A stretch of 64,000 bases of DNA from Superficieibacter sp. HKU1. Lineage in GTDB: Bacteria; Pseudomonadota; Gammaproteobacteria; Enterobacterales; Enterobacteriaceae. A program made the translations under genes and the position numbers. The DNA lies in assembly GCF_029319185.1 (NCBI RefSeq), contig NZ_CP119754.1, positions 1,736,001 through 1,800,000 on the forward strand, written 5' to 3'. Positions 26,517-35,832 of this stretch are shown here, piece after piece; position 1 is the stretch's first letter; each line of letters opens with the position of its first letter. The notes below the pieces were generated by a model, which did no database searches, was not told the origin of the DNA, and was given only the letters and a program-made list of their open reading frames with translations.

Positions 26517-26951
26517 ATGGTTAAGAAATTGTTAATTGCCGTCAATAGAACCCTTTCACATGAAGATTTTGGCAAATTGCTGTTACGCATTGCCGTGGGC
26601 GGGTTAATGCTTTTCCACGGGTTACACAAGCTGTTTGATGGCATCGACGGGATCCGTGCCATGGTGGTTGCGCAGGGATTACCGGGATTTGTCGCCTATG
26701 GGGTGCTGATTGGCGAGGTGGTAGTACCGTGCTTGATTATCCTGGGTATTTTGACGCGTCCGGCGGCGCTGGTGCTGTCTTTTACCATGCTGGTGGCGTG
26801 GTTGATGGTGGGCATTAATAATACCTGGATGCTCGATAAAACCGGCGCATGGGCGATTGAAAATATTGCCTACTTCTTTATCGGCGGGCTGGCGATTGCT
26901 TTTATGGGCGCGGGGCGTTATTCAGTCGTGCGCGATCCGGCGTGGCGGTAA
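26517..26951 (+). CDS. DoxX family membrane protein
   Basis: 144 residues from the ATG at 26517 (AGAGG site 8 bases upstream). A GTG at 26481 with AAGGAAGG would add 12 residues and cannot be excluded. The sequence has four membrane helices and the DoxX hallmark LLLRIAVGGLMLFHGLHKLF. DoxX proteins have been linked to quinol or thiosulfate oxidation and redox stress in other bacteria; no function is known for this one. It is not in this position in K-12. It shares a 150-bp divergent promoter region with poxB and is followed by a REP pair. Confidence 0.85.
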   Translation: MVKKLLIAVNRTLSHEDFGKLLLRIAVGGLMLFHGLHKLFDGIDGIRAMVVAQGLPGFVAYGVLIGEVVVPCLIILGILTRPAALVLSFTMLVAWLMVGINNTWMLDKTGAWAIENIAYFFIGGLAIAFMGAGRYSVVRDPAWR

Positions 26952-26973
26952 AACGGTAGCGACGTGCCATTTT

Positions 26974-27056
26974 GCCCGGTGGCGCTGCGCTTACCGGGCC
27001 TACAGACAAGATGACAACAGCGATTCACAGGCCGGGTAAGCGCAGCGCCACCCGGC
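26974..27056. repeat. BIME: pair of inverted REP elements
   Basis: GCCCGGTGGCGCTGCGCTTA at 26974-26993, continuing to CCGGGCCTAC, and the opposite-oriented AGGCCGGGTAAGCGCAGCGC to 27056 are two REP sequences facing each other with a 25-bp spacer. They lie between the convergent DoxX gene and hcr and can act as a termination or mRNA-stability element. Confidence 0.85.
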
Positions 27057-27067
27057 ATGTTTTGTCC

Positions 27068-28036
27068 TCAGGCCAGCACCAAATCCCCCTGCGGATGACA
27101 TGAACAGGCCAGTACATACCCGTCAGCAATTTCCGCATCGCTCAGCGTCATGGTACTGCTGACGGTATACTCGCCGGAAACCACTTTGGTTTTGCAGCAG
27201 CCACATACGCCTGCACGGCAGGCAACGGCGATCGGCACCTTGTTGCTTTCCAGGGCCTCCAGCAGCGTGGTGCCCACCGGCGCGTAAAATTCCTGCACCG
27301 GGGCAAGCTTCGTGAACTTCAGACCCTCACTCGCCGCCTGCGTAACCGGCGTAAAGAACTTCTCTTTGAAGAATTTCGTCACGCCCAGCGCTTTCACTTG
27401 CTGTTCGGCCATTTCCATATACGGCGCGGGTCCGCAGGTCATCACGGTACGTGAAGCCAGGTCGGGCACCTGCTGTAGCAGCTCAGGCGTCAGGCGACCA
27501 GCGACAAAACCGTCGGTTGCTTCATTTTCTGCGACCAGCGTAACCGGATACTGCTGCCATTCCCCGGCAAAAATCACATCCTGCGGTGAACGAACGTTAA
27601 AGATCACCTGTACATCGGCCTGAGGACGATACGTCGCCAGCCAGCGGCGCATCGACATTACCGGCGTGACGCCGCAACCTGCCGCCAGCATCAGGAATTT
27701 GTCTTCGGCTTTATCTTCGCAGGTAAAGTCGCCCATCGCGTCGGACAACCAGAGATAGTCGCCGCGTTTCACCTCGCGGGTTAACCACTGTGAACCTGCA
27801 CCCTCATCAATCCGGCGGACGGTCAGGGTAATATACTCGCTCACCCCCGGCGTGGACGAAATCGTATAGGCGCGCAGGGTTTCTGCCGAATTGCGCACGC
27901 TAACCAGCGCATACTGGCCCGCGCGGTACGGGTAATAATCGTGACACAGCAGTGAAAGGGTCCACACATCCGGCGTTTCCTGATGAATGTGGTGTACCTG
28001 CATCCGCCATGGACACTGCGTGGTGGGCATCGTCAT
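27068..28036 (-). CDS. hcr: NADH oxidoreductase Hcr
   Basis: 322 residues from the ATG at 28036 (family N-terminus MTMP), with AAGGAG 7 bases upstream. Two extra start codons directly before it are less well placed. A ferredoxin-reductase-type FAD domain (RAYTISSTPG) and an NAD domain (GCGVTPVMSM) are followed by a plant-type 2Fe-2S domain (CRAGVCGCC and a later cysteine). It transfers electrons from NADH to Hcp, and it follows hcp by 11 bp. Confidence 0.95.
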   Translation of the reverse strand: MTMPTTQCPWRMQVHHIHQETPDVWTLSLLCHDYYPYRAGQYALVSVRNSAETLRAYTISSTPGVSEYITLTVRRIDEGAGSQWLTREVKRGDYLWLSDAMGDFTCEDKAEDKFLMLAAGCGVTPVMSMRRWLATYRPQADVQVIFNVRSPQDVIFAGEWQQYPVTLVAENEATDGFVAGRLTPELLQQVPDLASRTVMTCGPAPYMEMAEQQVKALGVTKFFKEKFFTPVTQAASEGLKFTKLAPVQEFYAPVGTTLLEALESNKVPIAVACRAGVCGCCKTKVVSGEYTVSSTMTLSDAEIADGYVLACSCHPQGDLVLA

Positions 28037-28047
28037 CATCACACTCC

Positions 28048-29700
28048 TTACGCGCTCAGCAACTGCTTCATATCTTCTTCAACCGTGGTCACGGAACGCA
28101 GACCGAATTTTTCGTTGAGCACCGCCAGCAGATCCGGCGTGAAGAAGCCGGGGGCGGTTGGCCCGGTGACAATGTTTTTCACGCCGAGAGAGAGCAGGGT
28201 CAGCAGAATGACGATGGCTTTCTGTTCAAACCAGGAGAGCACCAGCGACAGCGGCAAATCGTTCACGCCACAGCCCAGTTTTTCAGCCAGGGTGACCGCC
28301 AGAATAATCGCGGAATAGGCATCGTTACACTGACCGGCATCCACCAGACGCGGCAAACCTTCGATATCGCCAAAGTCCAGTTTATTGAAGCGGTATTTAC
28401 CGCAGGCCAGCGTCAGGATCAGGCAGTCGTCCGGCACGCTGGTGGCGAAGTCGGTGAAATAATTACGCTCGCCGCGCGCGCCATCACAGCCGCCGACCAG
28501 GAAGATGTGACGCAGTTTTTCACGGCTCACCAGATCAATCAGGGTATCGGCGGCACCGAGCAGAGTCTGACGGCCAAAGCCGACGGTGATCAGATGCGGA
28601 ATTTCGCTGTACGGGAAGCCCGCCATCTGCTGCGCCTGAGCGATGACCGGCGCGAAGTCATCACCTTCGAGGTGGCTGACGCCCGGCCAGCCAACGATGC
28701 TGCGGGTCCAGATACGGTCGTCGTAGGCACCGACGGTCGGATCGATAATGCAGTTAGAGGTCATCACAATCGGGCCAGGGAAGCGGGCGAATTCAACCTG
28801 CTGATTCTGCCAGCCGCTGCCGTAGTTACCGATCAGGTGTTTGAATTTACGCAGTTCCGGATAACCGTGCGCGGGGAGCATTTCGCCGTGGGTATAGACG
28901 TTAACGCCGGTACCGTCGGTCTGCTCCAGCAGGTTATACAGGTCTTTTAGATCGTGACCGGAAATCAGGATGCATTTACCTTCGGTCGCTTTAACGTTGA
29001 CCTGAGTCGGCGTCGGATGACCATATTTGCTGGTTTCGCCGGCATCCAGAATGCTCATAACTTTGAAGTTCATCTGGCCGATTTCCATCGAGCACTCCAG
29101 CAGAGCGTTCATATCGGAAGGCCACGTCCCCAGCCACGCCATGATTTTATGATACTGCGCGTAGATGTCGTTATCGTACTGACCGAGTACGTGTGCATGC
29201 TCCATATAAGCCGCCGCGCCTTTCAGGCCGTACAGACACAGCAGACGCAGGCCGAGAACGTTCTCGCCAATATCGACTTTATCTTTATTCGGGGTGAAAT
29301 CCGCCGCCTGACGCTGTAAGTCGCCTGAATCGTCACTGACCAGTTCCAGGTCGGCCATGGGATTAGTCACAGCGGCGCTGGCATCCACGCTCAGGCACTG
29401 CGCTTTCAGCGCCTCGCGCAGGGCAATGGCTTCGCGTGCATAGCCCACGATACGCGGCGAATCGAAGTTAACGTTGGTTAAGGTTGAGAAGAACGCGCGC
29501 GGCGCAAAGTTATCGATATGGTGGTCGATAATGCCGTATTCGCGCGCCTTGATGGCCCAGGCGGAAAGCCCCTGCAACGAGGCGATCAGCAGATCCTGCA
29601 GGTCAGAGGTTTCAGCTGTTTTCCCGCACATACCCTGCGCGTAAGAGCAGCCGTTCCCTGCCGGGGTACGGATGGTTTGTTCACATTGCACACAAAACAT
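28048..29700 (-). CDS. hcp: Hybrid-cluster protein Hcp (NO reductase / S-nitrosylase)
   Basis: 550 residues from the ATG at 29700. A longer frame would run through the NsrR site. N-terminal cysteines 3, 6, 18 and 25 show the CX2CX11CX6C spacing of the class found in enterics. Ligands of the Fe4S2O2 hybrid cluster are present further on (ISGHD, TNCIIDP, GCDGARGE). Hcp reduces low-level nitric oxide under anaerobic conditions and takes part in protein S-nitrosylation. It is the first gene of hcp-hcr. Confidence 0.96.
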   Translation of the reverse strand: MFCVQCEQTIRTPAGNGCSYAQGMCGKTAETSDLQDLLIASLQGLSAWAIKAREYGIIDHHIDNFAPRAFFSTLTNVNFDSPRIVGYAREAIALREALKAQCLSVDASAAVTNPMADLELVSDDSGDLQRQAADFTPNKDKVDIGENVLGLRLLCLYGLKGAAAYMEHAHVLGQYDNDIYAQYHKIMAWLGTWPSDMNALLECSMEIGQMNFKVMSILDAGETSKYGHPTPTQVNVKATEGKCILISGHDLKDLYNLLEQTDGTGVNVYTHGEMLPAHGYPELRKFKHLIGNYGSGWQNQQVEFARFPGPIVMTSNCIIDPTVGAYDDRIWTRSIVGWPGVSHLEGDDFAPVIAQAQQMAGFPYSEIPHLITVGFGRQTLLGAADTLIDLVSREKLRHIFLVGGCDGARGERNYFTDFATSVPDDCLILTLACGKYRFNKLDFGDIEGLPRLVDAGQCNDAYSAIILAVTLAEKLGCGVNDLPLSLVLSWFEQKAIVILLTLLSLGVKNIVTGPTAPGFFTPDLLAVLNEKFGLRSVTTVEEDMKQLLSA

Positions 29701-29715
29701 GGTCACACCTTTTTT

Positions 29716-29740
29716 AAAGTTATATTTAATATACATGTTT
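29716..29740 (-). promoter_or_regulatory. NsrR-type operator upstream of hcp
   Basis: AAAGTTATATTTAATATACA at 29716-29735, continuing TGTTT, is a good match to the NsrR inverted repeat (AANATGTATTT-A-AAATACATNTT pattern). It sits 16 bp before the hcp start. NsrR, the NO-sensing repressor, is known to control hcp-hcr in E. coli. Confidence 0.7.
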
Positions 29741-29798
29741 AAGATTATGCTGGTCATCGGGGGCTGAAAAGGGTTTTGTGAAGCAAACGACAGGGAGA

Positions 29799-29812
29799 TT
29801 GATTTAGCGCAA
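29799..29812 (-). promoter_or_regulatory. Candidate FNR site upstream of hcp
   Basis: TTGATTTAGCGCAA contains a perfect TTGAT half-site and a CAA-type partial second half, in the TTGATN4ATCAA layout. It lies about 100 bp upstream of the hcp ATG, where an FNR activator site is expected. hcp is FNR-activated in E. coli. Confidence 0.55.
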
Positions 29813-29845
29813 TTTTAGCGGTAGAGGACTACCGCCAAAGGAGTA

Positions 29846-30745
29846 TCAGGCGGTAAAAAATGCCATCAGCAATGGCACCAGCAGACTCAGCAGAAAGCCG
29901 TGAACAATGGCAGCCGGGACGATTTCCAGCCCGCCAGAACGCTGTAAAACCGGCAGGGTAAAATCCATCGAGGTGGCTCCGCACAGCCCCAGCGCTGTCG
30001 AGCGGCTGCGGCGCACCATGCCAGGAATCAGCATGATCGCGATAAGCTCGCGCGCCAGATCGTTAAAGAAGGCGGCGCTGCCAATGACCGGGCCAAAGGA
30101 TTCGGTGAGCAGAATACCGGAGAGCGAATACCAGCCGAAGCCGGAGGCCATCGCCAGACTGGTCCGCAGCGGCAGATCGAGTAACAACGCGTTGAGTGCG
30201 CCACCCGCCAGCGAACTGACCACCACCACCACGCCTACCATCATCCCCCGGCGATTGAGCACAATCTGTTTTAGCGTCATGCCGCTGTTACGCAGCTGAA
30301 TGCCAATCAGAAACAGCAAGAATATTAGTGTGTATTCGCTGGCCTCGGTGGCGTGCTGTAAGACTGAAAAGTGGGTCAGGCCAAGGGCGAAGCCCAGGAT
30401 CACCACGCCGCACAGTTTCAGCGATTCCAGCGCCATCGCAATACGCGACGGTAATTTCTCCTGCTGGTGGCTATGTCGCCAGGGAATGACGCGATCAAGC
30501 CAGACCAGCGCCGCAATATTACATAGCAAAATGACGGTAATACTGACCGAGGAATAGTGAAAAATCGCCAGCAGGTTGCTGGTCAGATTCTCCAGAAACG
30601 CGAGGCTGATCCCCATAAAAAAGAGGATGACGTAAACAATCCAGCTTAACAGACGGTTGATAACTTTAAGGGCGGCAGCATGGCGCAAAGGGATCAGATA
30701 ACCAATAATCAACGGCAGAAGAATAATTAACAAACCCGAAAACAT
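29846..30745 (-). CDS. lysO: L-lysine exporter LysO (YbjE)
   Basis: 299-residue integral membrane protein with about eight helices, in the DUF340/LysO family. E. coli LysO exports lysine and the toxic analogue thialysine, and is controlled by ArgP. Conserved acidic residues within helices are expected to be functional but were not individually verified. In K-12 aqpZ lies between it and ybjD; here only about 215 bp without a recognisable gene separate the two divergent starts. Confidence 0.94.
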   Translation of the reverse strand: MFSGLLIILLPLIIGYLIPLRHAAALKVINRLLSWIVYVILFFMGISLAFLENLTSNLLAIFHYSSVSITVILLCNIAALVWLDRVIPWRHSHQQEKLPSRIAMALESLKLCGVVILGFALGLTHFSVLQHATEASEYTLIFLLFLIGIQLRNSGMTLKQIVLNRRGMMVGVVVVVSSLAGGALNALLLDLPLRTSLAMASGFGWYSLSGILLTESFGPVIGSAAFFNDLARELIAIMLIPGMVRRSRSTALGLCGATSMDFTLPVLQRSGGLEIVPAAIVHGFLLSLLVPLLMAFFTA

Positions 30746-30959
30746 GAAACCCCAGTCCCTTCGTTTTATGAATAATGCTTGCTGACACTACCCAAAACAG
30801 CGAAGTGAGTAAAGGTGCATTAAAAAAGAAAAGTTATGCATCTCTGAGTCAAAAATAGCCGGTTTATCGCGCCATTGGGAAACCATAACCCGGTGCCAGA
30901 ACAGAAAATTGGTGATATACAGTCAGAAACAGGGATATAACGAAAGTAAAGGAGACGCT

Positions 30960-32618
30960 ATGCTTCTTGAACGAGTGGATATCGTGGGTTTTCGCGGCAT
31001 CAACCGTCTGTCATTGATGCTGGAAGAGAATAACGTCCTGATTGGCGAGAACGCCTGGGGGAAATCCAGCCTGCTGGATGCGCTTACGTTGATCCTGGCG
31101 CCGGGCAACGAGTTATACCATTTTGTGCATGACGATTTCTGGTTCCCGGCCGGAGACGTCCAGGGCCGTGAACATCATCTGCATATTATTCTGACGTTTC
31201 GTGAAGCGTTCCCAGGCCGCCACCACGCCCAACGCTTTCGCCCGCTATCGCCTTGCTGGGTGGCCGGCGAGGACGGTTATCATCGCCTTTTTTACCGTCT
31301 GGAAGGTGAGCTGGCTGACGATAATTCCGTTATGACGCTGCGTGGATTTCTGGACGCCGCTGGAAACCCTTTTCCCATTGCTGAAATTGACGAAATAGCC
31401 CGCCATCTGATCCGGCTGGTGCCGGTCCTGCGCTTACGCGACGCCCGCTTTATGCGGCGTATCCGCAACGGCACGGTACCGAATTTTCCCGATGTGGAAG
31501 TGACCGCCCGCCAGCTGGATTTCCTGGCGCGTGAGCTGGTGGATCGTCCGCAAAATCTTTCCGACGGGCAGCTCAGACAGGGGCTGTCGGCGATGGCGCA
31601 ATTGCTGGAGCACTATTTTGCCGAGCACAGTTCAGGTGAAACCCGCCATCGTTTGATCCGCCGCCGCTCGCGCAACGAGCAGCAGAGCTGGCGTTATCTG
31701 GACGTGATTAACCGGATGATTGACCGTCCCGGCGGACGCAGCCACCGGGTGATCCTGCTGGGGCTGTTTTCCACGTTATTGCAGGCCAAAGGAACGGTAA
31801 AACTGGATAAAGATGCCCGGCCGTTATTGCTGATCGAAGATCCCGAAACCCGCTTGCATCCCATCATGCTCTCTGTCGCCTGGCATCTGCTGAACCTGTT
31901 GCCGCTGCAGCAGATCACCACCACCAATTCAGGGGAACTGTTGTCACTGACCCCGGTCGAACATGTTTGCCGTCTGGTGCGGGAATCCTCGCGCGTGGCC
32001 GCATGGCGTCTGGGGCCGGGAGGGCTGAGTGCAGAAGATGGACGACGGATCGCCTTTCATATCCGCTTTAATCGACCGTCATCGCTGTTCGCCCGCTGCT
32101 GGTTGCTGGTCGAGGGCGAGACTGAAACCTGGGTGATTAACGAACTGGCACGGCAGTGCGGACACCATTTTGATGCCGAAGGCGTCAAAGTGATTGAGTT
32201 TGCTCAGTCCGGATTAAAGCCGCTGATAAAATTTGCCCGACGGATGGGGATTGAATGGCATGTGCTGGTGGACGGCGACGAAGCCGGGAAAAAATATGCC
32301 GCCACCGTGCGCAGTTTACTTAACAACGATCGCGAGCAGGAGCGCGACCACTTAACCGCGTTGCCCGCGCTGGATATGGAGCACTTTATGTATCGTCAGG
32401 GATTTGCTGACGTTTACTACCGGGTAGCGCAGATCCCGGAAAACGCGCCGGTCAATCCGCGCCGGGTGATCGTTAAGGCGATCCATCGCTCGTCAAAACC
32501 GGATCTGGCGATTGAAGTGGCGATGGAAGCAGGGCGACGAGGGACGGAATCTATTCCGCTGTTGCTGCGGAAAATGTTCTCCAGGGTGCTGTGGCTGGCG
32601 CGTGGCCGCGCTGATTAA
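30960..32618 (+). CDS. ybjD: OLD-family ATPase/TOPRIM nuclease-like protein YbjD
   Basis: 552 residues from the ATG at 30960 (GGAGA site), the E. coli length. An in-frame GTG 51 bp upstream would lengthen it and is not favoured. An N-terminal ABC/SMC-type ATPase half has Walker A GENAWGKSS (residues 29-37) and Walker B LLLIEDPETRLHP. It is followed by a TOPRIM domain (LLVEGETET, then VDGDEAGKK). OLD proteins are nucleases, some in phage defence; YbjD is a core-genome member of unestablished role. In K-12 ybjX would follow. Confidence 0.93.
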   Translation: MLLERVDIVGFRGINRLSLMLEENNVLIGENAWGKSSLLDALTLILAPGNELYHFVHDDFWFPAGDVQGREHHLHIILTFREAFPGRHHAQRFRPLSPCWVAGEDGYHRLFYRLEGELADDNSVMTLRGFLDAAGNPFPIAEIDEIARHLIRLVPVLRLRDARFMRRIRNGTVPNFPDVEVTARQLDFLARELVDRPQNLSDGQLRQGLSAMAQLLEHYFAEHSSGETRHRLIRRRSRNEQQSWRYLDVINRMIDRPGGRSHRVILLGLFSTLLQAKGTVKLDKDARPLLLIEDPETRLHPIMLSVAWHLLNLLPLQQITTTNSGELLSLTPVEHVCRLVRESSRVAAWRLGPGGLSAEDGRRIAFHIRFNRPSSLFARCWLLVEGETETWVINELARQCGHHFDAEGVKVIEFAQSGLKPLIKFARRMGIEWHVLVDGDEAGKKYAATVRSLLNNDREQERDHLTALPALDMEHFMYRQGFADVYYRVAQIPENAPVNPRRVIVKAIHRSSKPDLAIEVAMEAGRRGTESIPLLLRKMFSRVLWLARGRAD

Positions 32619-32707
32619 CAGTGATTGCGTATCATTAACCTTTCGTTGACAGCGTATTGCGATAGAATTAGCACCTCGCATCAAAAGCTCAGGTATCTGG
32701 AATTTTT

Positions 32708-33823
32708 ATGAATTTGAAGGGAAGAGGCAAAAAGCGCTGGCTGCTGCTGTTAGTGGTCATTGTGGTGGCAGCATTCTGGCTGTGGCAGAAGCTTAATGCC
32801 CCGCAGCCGCAGTACCAGACGCTGATCGTGCGTAAAGGCGATCTGGAGCAGGCGGTACTGGCTACCGGTAAGCTGGATGCGCTGCGTAAAGTGGACGTTG
32901 GCGCACAGGTCAGCGGGCAGCTCAAAACCCTGTCGGTAAATATCGGCGATAAGGTGAAGAAAGATCAGCTGCTGGGGGTTATCGATCCTGAGCAGGCGGA
33001 AAACCAAATCAAAGAGGTGGAAGCCACGTTGATGGAACTGCGCGCGCAGCGCCGTCAGGCGGTCGCTGAAATGCAGCTGGCGAAGGTGACGCTCTCCCGT
33101 CAGCAGCAGCTGGCGCGCACCCAGGCGATTTCTCGTCAGGATCTGGATACTGCCGCGACCGAACTTGAAGTGAAACAGGCGCAAATTGGCACCCTCGATG
33201 CCCAGATCCAGCGCAATCAGGCCACCCTGAGTACGGCCAAAACCAATCTCGACTATACCCGCATTATCGCGCCGATGGCGGGTGAAGTGACGGAAATCAC
33301 CACCCTTCAGGGGCAAACGGTGATCGCCGCCCAGCAGGCTCCCAACATTCTGACCCTGGCGGACCTGAGCACCATGCTGGTCAAAGCGCAGGTCTCCGAA
33401 GCTGACGTTATCCATCTGAAACCGGGGCTGAAAGCCTGGTTTACGGTGCTCGGCGATCCGCTGACCCGCTATGAAGGGACGTTAAAAGATGTGCTCCCGA
33501 CGCCGGAAAAAGTGAACGACGCCATTTTTTACTATGCCCGTTTTGAAGTGCCAAACCCGAAAAGCATCCTGCGCCTGGAGATGACCGCGCAGGTGCATAT
33601 CCAACTGTCCGGCGTGCGCAATATTCTGACCATTCCGCTTTCCGCGCTCGGTGACGCCACCGGCGATAATCGTTATAACGTCCGGCTGTTGCGTAACGGC
33701 GAAGTTCACGATCGCGAAGTGACTATCGGCGCGCGTAATGACACCAGCGTAGAAGTGGTCAAAGGGCTGGATGAAGGCGATGAAGTGATCGTCGGTGAAA
33801 AGCAGCCCGGAGATAAATCGTGA
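32708..33823 (+). CDS. macA: MacA, periplasmic adaptor of the MacAB-TolC exporter
   Basis: 371 residues, the E. coli length. One N-terminal membrane anchor (LLLLVVIVVAAFWLW) precedes the membrane-fusion domains: barrel-sandwich, coiled-coil hairpin (about residues 95-170) and beta-barrel. It links MacB to TolC and stimulates MacB ATPase for export of macrolides, enterotoxin STII and possibly lipids or heme precursors. It overlaps macB by four bases (GTGA). Confidence 0.96.
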   Translation: MNLKGRGKKRWLLLLVVIVVAAFWLWQKLNAPQPQYQTLIVRKGDLEQAVLATGKLDALRKVDVGAQVSGQLKTLSVNIGDKVKKDQLLGVIDPEQAENQIKEVEATLMELRAQRRQAVAEMQLAKVTLSRQQQLARTQAISRQDLDTAATELEVKQAQIGTLDAQIQRNQATLSTAKTNLDYTRIIAPMAGEVTEITTLQGQTVIAAQQAPNILTLADLSTMLVKAQVSEADVIHLKPGLKAWFTVLGDPLTRYEGTLKDVLPTPEKVNDAIFYYARFEVPNPKSILRLEMTAQVHIQLSGVRNILTIPLSALGDATGDNRYNVRLLRNGEVHDREVTIGARNDTSVEVVKGLDEGDEVIVGEKQPGDKS

Positions 33824-35763
33824 CGGCACTGCTTGAGCTGACGGATATCCGCCGCAGCTATCCTTCCGGCGAGGGCAGCGTTGAGGTGCTGAAAGGGATT
33901 TCCTTGCGCATTGAGGCCGGAGAGATGGTGGCGATCGTCGGCGCGTCCGGCTCCGGTAAATCCACCCTGATGAATATCATTGGCTGTCTGGATAAGCCGA
34001 CCGGCGGAACCTACCGGCTTGCCGGGACGGACATTGCTACCCTGGACAGCGATGCGCTGGCACGCCTGCGACGCGAGCACTTTGGCTTTATCTTTCAGCG
34101 CTATCATTTGTTGTCTCACCTTACCGCCACGCAGAACGTGGAAGTCCCGGCCGTGTATGCGGGGACGGAACGCGCGGCGCGACTGAAACGCGCCCGCGAA
34201 CTGCTTGATCGGCTGGGACTGACTGAGCGGGCTGATTATCAGCCCTCGCAGCTCTCAGGCGGGCAGCAGCAGCGCGTCAGTATCGCCCGCGCCCTGATGA
34301 ACGGCGGTCAGGTGATCCTCGCGGATGAGCCTACCGGCGCGCTGGACAGTCGTTCTGGTGAAGAGGTGATGGCGATCCTGCACCAGCTGCGCGATCGCGG
34401 GCATACGGTGATTATCGTTACCCACGATCCGGAGGTTGCTGCGCAGGCCGAACGCATTATTGAAATCCGCGATGGCGAAATCATCAGTAATCCGCCGGCG
34501 AAAACAACGCGCTCTGGCCCGTTAACGCAGACAAATCAGGCGACGGTGCCGGGCTGGCGGCAGTTTAGCAGCAGCTTTCGCGAGGCGTTGACAATGGCGT
34601 GGCTGGCAATGGCGGCAAATAAAATGCGCACGTTGCTGACGATGCTGGGGATCATCATCGGTATCGCTTCCGTGGTCTCGATTGTGGTAGTGGGGGATGC
34701 TGCCAAGGAACTGGTGCTGGCGGATATCCGCGCAATCGGCACCAATACCATTGATGTCTATCCTGGCAAAGATTACGGCGATGACGACCCGCAGTATCAG
34801 CAGGCACTGAAATATGACGACCTGACCGCGATCCAGAAACAGCCGTGGGTAAAATCAGCGACGCCTGCCGTGTCGCAGAACCTGCGGCTGCGCTATAACA
34901 ATCTGGATATGGCCGCCAGCGCCAACGGCGTCAGTGGACAGTATTTCAACGTCTACGGGATGACCTTCAGCGAGGGCGCGACTTTTAACGACGAGCAACT
35001 GAAAGGGCGGGCGCAGGTTGCCGTGCTCGACAGCAATACCCGGCGTCAGCTTTTCCCCAACAAAACCAATGTGGTCGGAGAAATTATTCTGGTGGGCAAT
35101 ATGCCCGCGACGGTGATCGGCGTGGCGGAAGAGAAGCAGTCGATGTTTGGCAGCAGTAAAATTCTCCGCGTCTGGCTTCCCTATACCACGATGGCGGGAA
35201 GGGTGATGGGGCAGTCGTGGCTGAATTCCATTACGGTACGCATCAACGATGGCTATGAGAGCGCCCAGGCTGAGCAGCAGCTTACTCGCCTGCTGACCCT
35301 GCGTCACGGTAGAAAGGATTTCTTCACCTGGAACATGGACAGCGTCTTGAAAACGGCAGAAAAGACCACACGTACTCTTCAGCTGTTCCTGACGCTGGTG
35401 GCGGTGATCTCGCTACTGGTTGGCGGGATTGGCGTGATGAACATCATGCTGGTCTCGGTCACCGAGCGCACGCGTGAAATCGGTATTCGTATGGCGGTTG
35501 GCGCGCGGGCCAGCGATGTGCTGCAACAGTTTTTAATCGAAGCAGTGCTGGTCTGTCTGGTGGGCGGGGCGCTGGGCGTCAGTTTATCGATGCTCATTGC
35601 CTTTACGCTACAGCTGTTTTTGCCGGGCTGGGAAATTGGATTTTCTCCCCTCGCGCTGCTGACTGCTTTTCTTTGTTCAACCCTTACCGGCGTATTGTTT
35701 GGCTGGCTTCCGGCACGTAACGCCGCCCGGCTCGATCCGGTGGACGCGCTGGCGCGTGAATAA
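33820..35763 (+). CDS. macB: MacB, ABC-type macrolide/peptide exporter
   Basis: 647 residues starting at GTG 33820. An N-terminal nucleotide-binding domain has Walker A GASGSGKST, signature LSGGQQQR and Walker B VILADEPTGALDS. It is followed by a first helix (KMRTLLTMLGIIIGIASVVSIVVV), a large periplasmic domain (about residues 295-520) and three C-terminal helices of the FtsX/MacB type. It forms a tripartite pump with MacA and TolC. Confidence 0.96.
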   Translation: MTALLELTDIRRSYPSGEGSVEVLKGISLRIEAGEMVAIVGASGSGKSTLMNIIGCLDKPTGGTYRLAGTDIATLDSDALARLRREHFGFIFQRYHLLSHLTATQNVEVPAVYAGTERAARLKRARELLDRLGLTERADYQPSQLSGGQQQRVSIARALMNGGQVILADEPTGALDSRSGEEVMAILHQLRDRGHTVIIVTHDPEVAAQAERIIEIRDGEIISNPPAKTTRSGPLTQTNQATVPGWRQFSSSFREALTMAWLAMAANKMRTLLTMLGIIIGIASVVSIVVVGDAAKELVLADIRAIGTNTIDVYPGKDYGDDDPQYQQALKYDDLTAIQKQPWVKSATPAVSQNLRLRYNNLDMAASANGVSGQYFNVYGMTFSEGATFNDEQLKGRAQVAVLDSNTRRQLFPNKTNVVGEIILVGNMPATVIGVAEEKQSMFGSSKILRVWLPYTTMAGRVMGQSWLNSITVRINDGYESAQAEQQLTRLLTLRHGRKDFFTWNMDSVLKTAEKTTRTLQLFLTLVAVISLLVGGIGVMNIMLVSVTERTREIGIRMAVGARASDVLQQFLIEAVLVCLVGGALGVSLSMLIAFTLQLFLPGWEIGFSPLALLTAFLCSTLTGVLFGWLPARNAARLDPVDALARE

Positions 35764-35770
35764 TTAAGAT

Positions 35771-35803
35771 AAAAAAATGCCAGTCATAAGGGCTGGCATT
35801 TTG
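35771..35803. terminator. Bidirectional terminator between macB and cspD
   Basis: AAATGCCAG pairs with CTGGCATTT over a 9-base loop. Runs of seven A on the left and TTTT on the right allow intrinsic termination in both directions. It sits between the convergent macB and cspD. Confidence 0.85.
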
Positions 35804-35832
35804 ACGGCGGGATGTACACAATGGAGCTGGAG

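Noticed and set aside
30960..32618. YbjD (OLD family) as part of a phage-defence system
   Set aside because: It is a conserved core gene in its normal K-12 position, with no UvrD-like GajB partner or other defence genes beside it.
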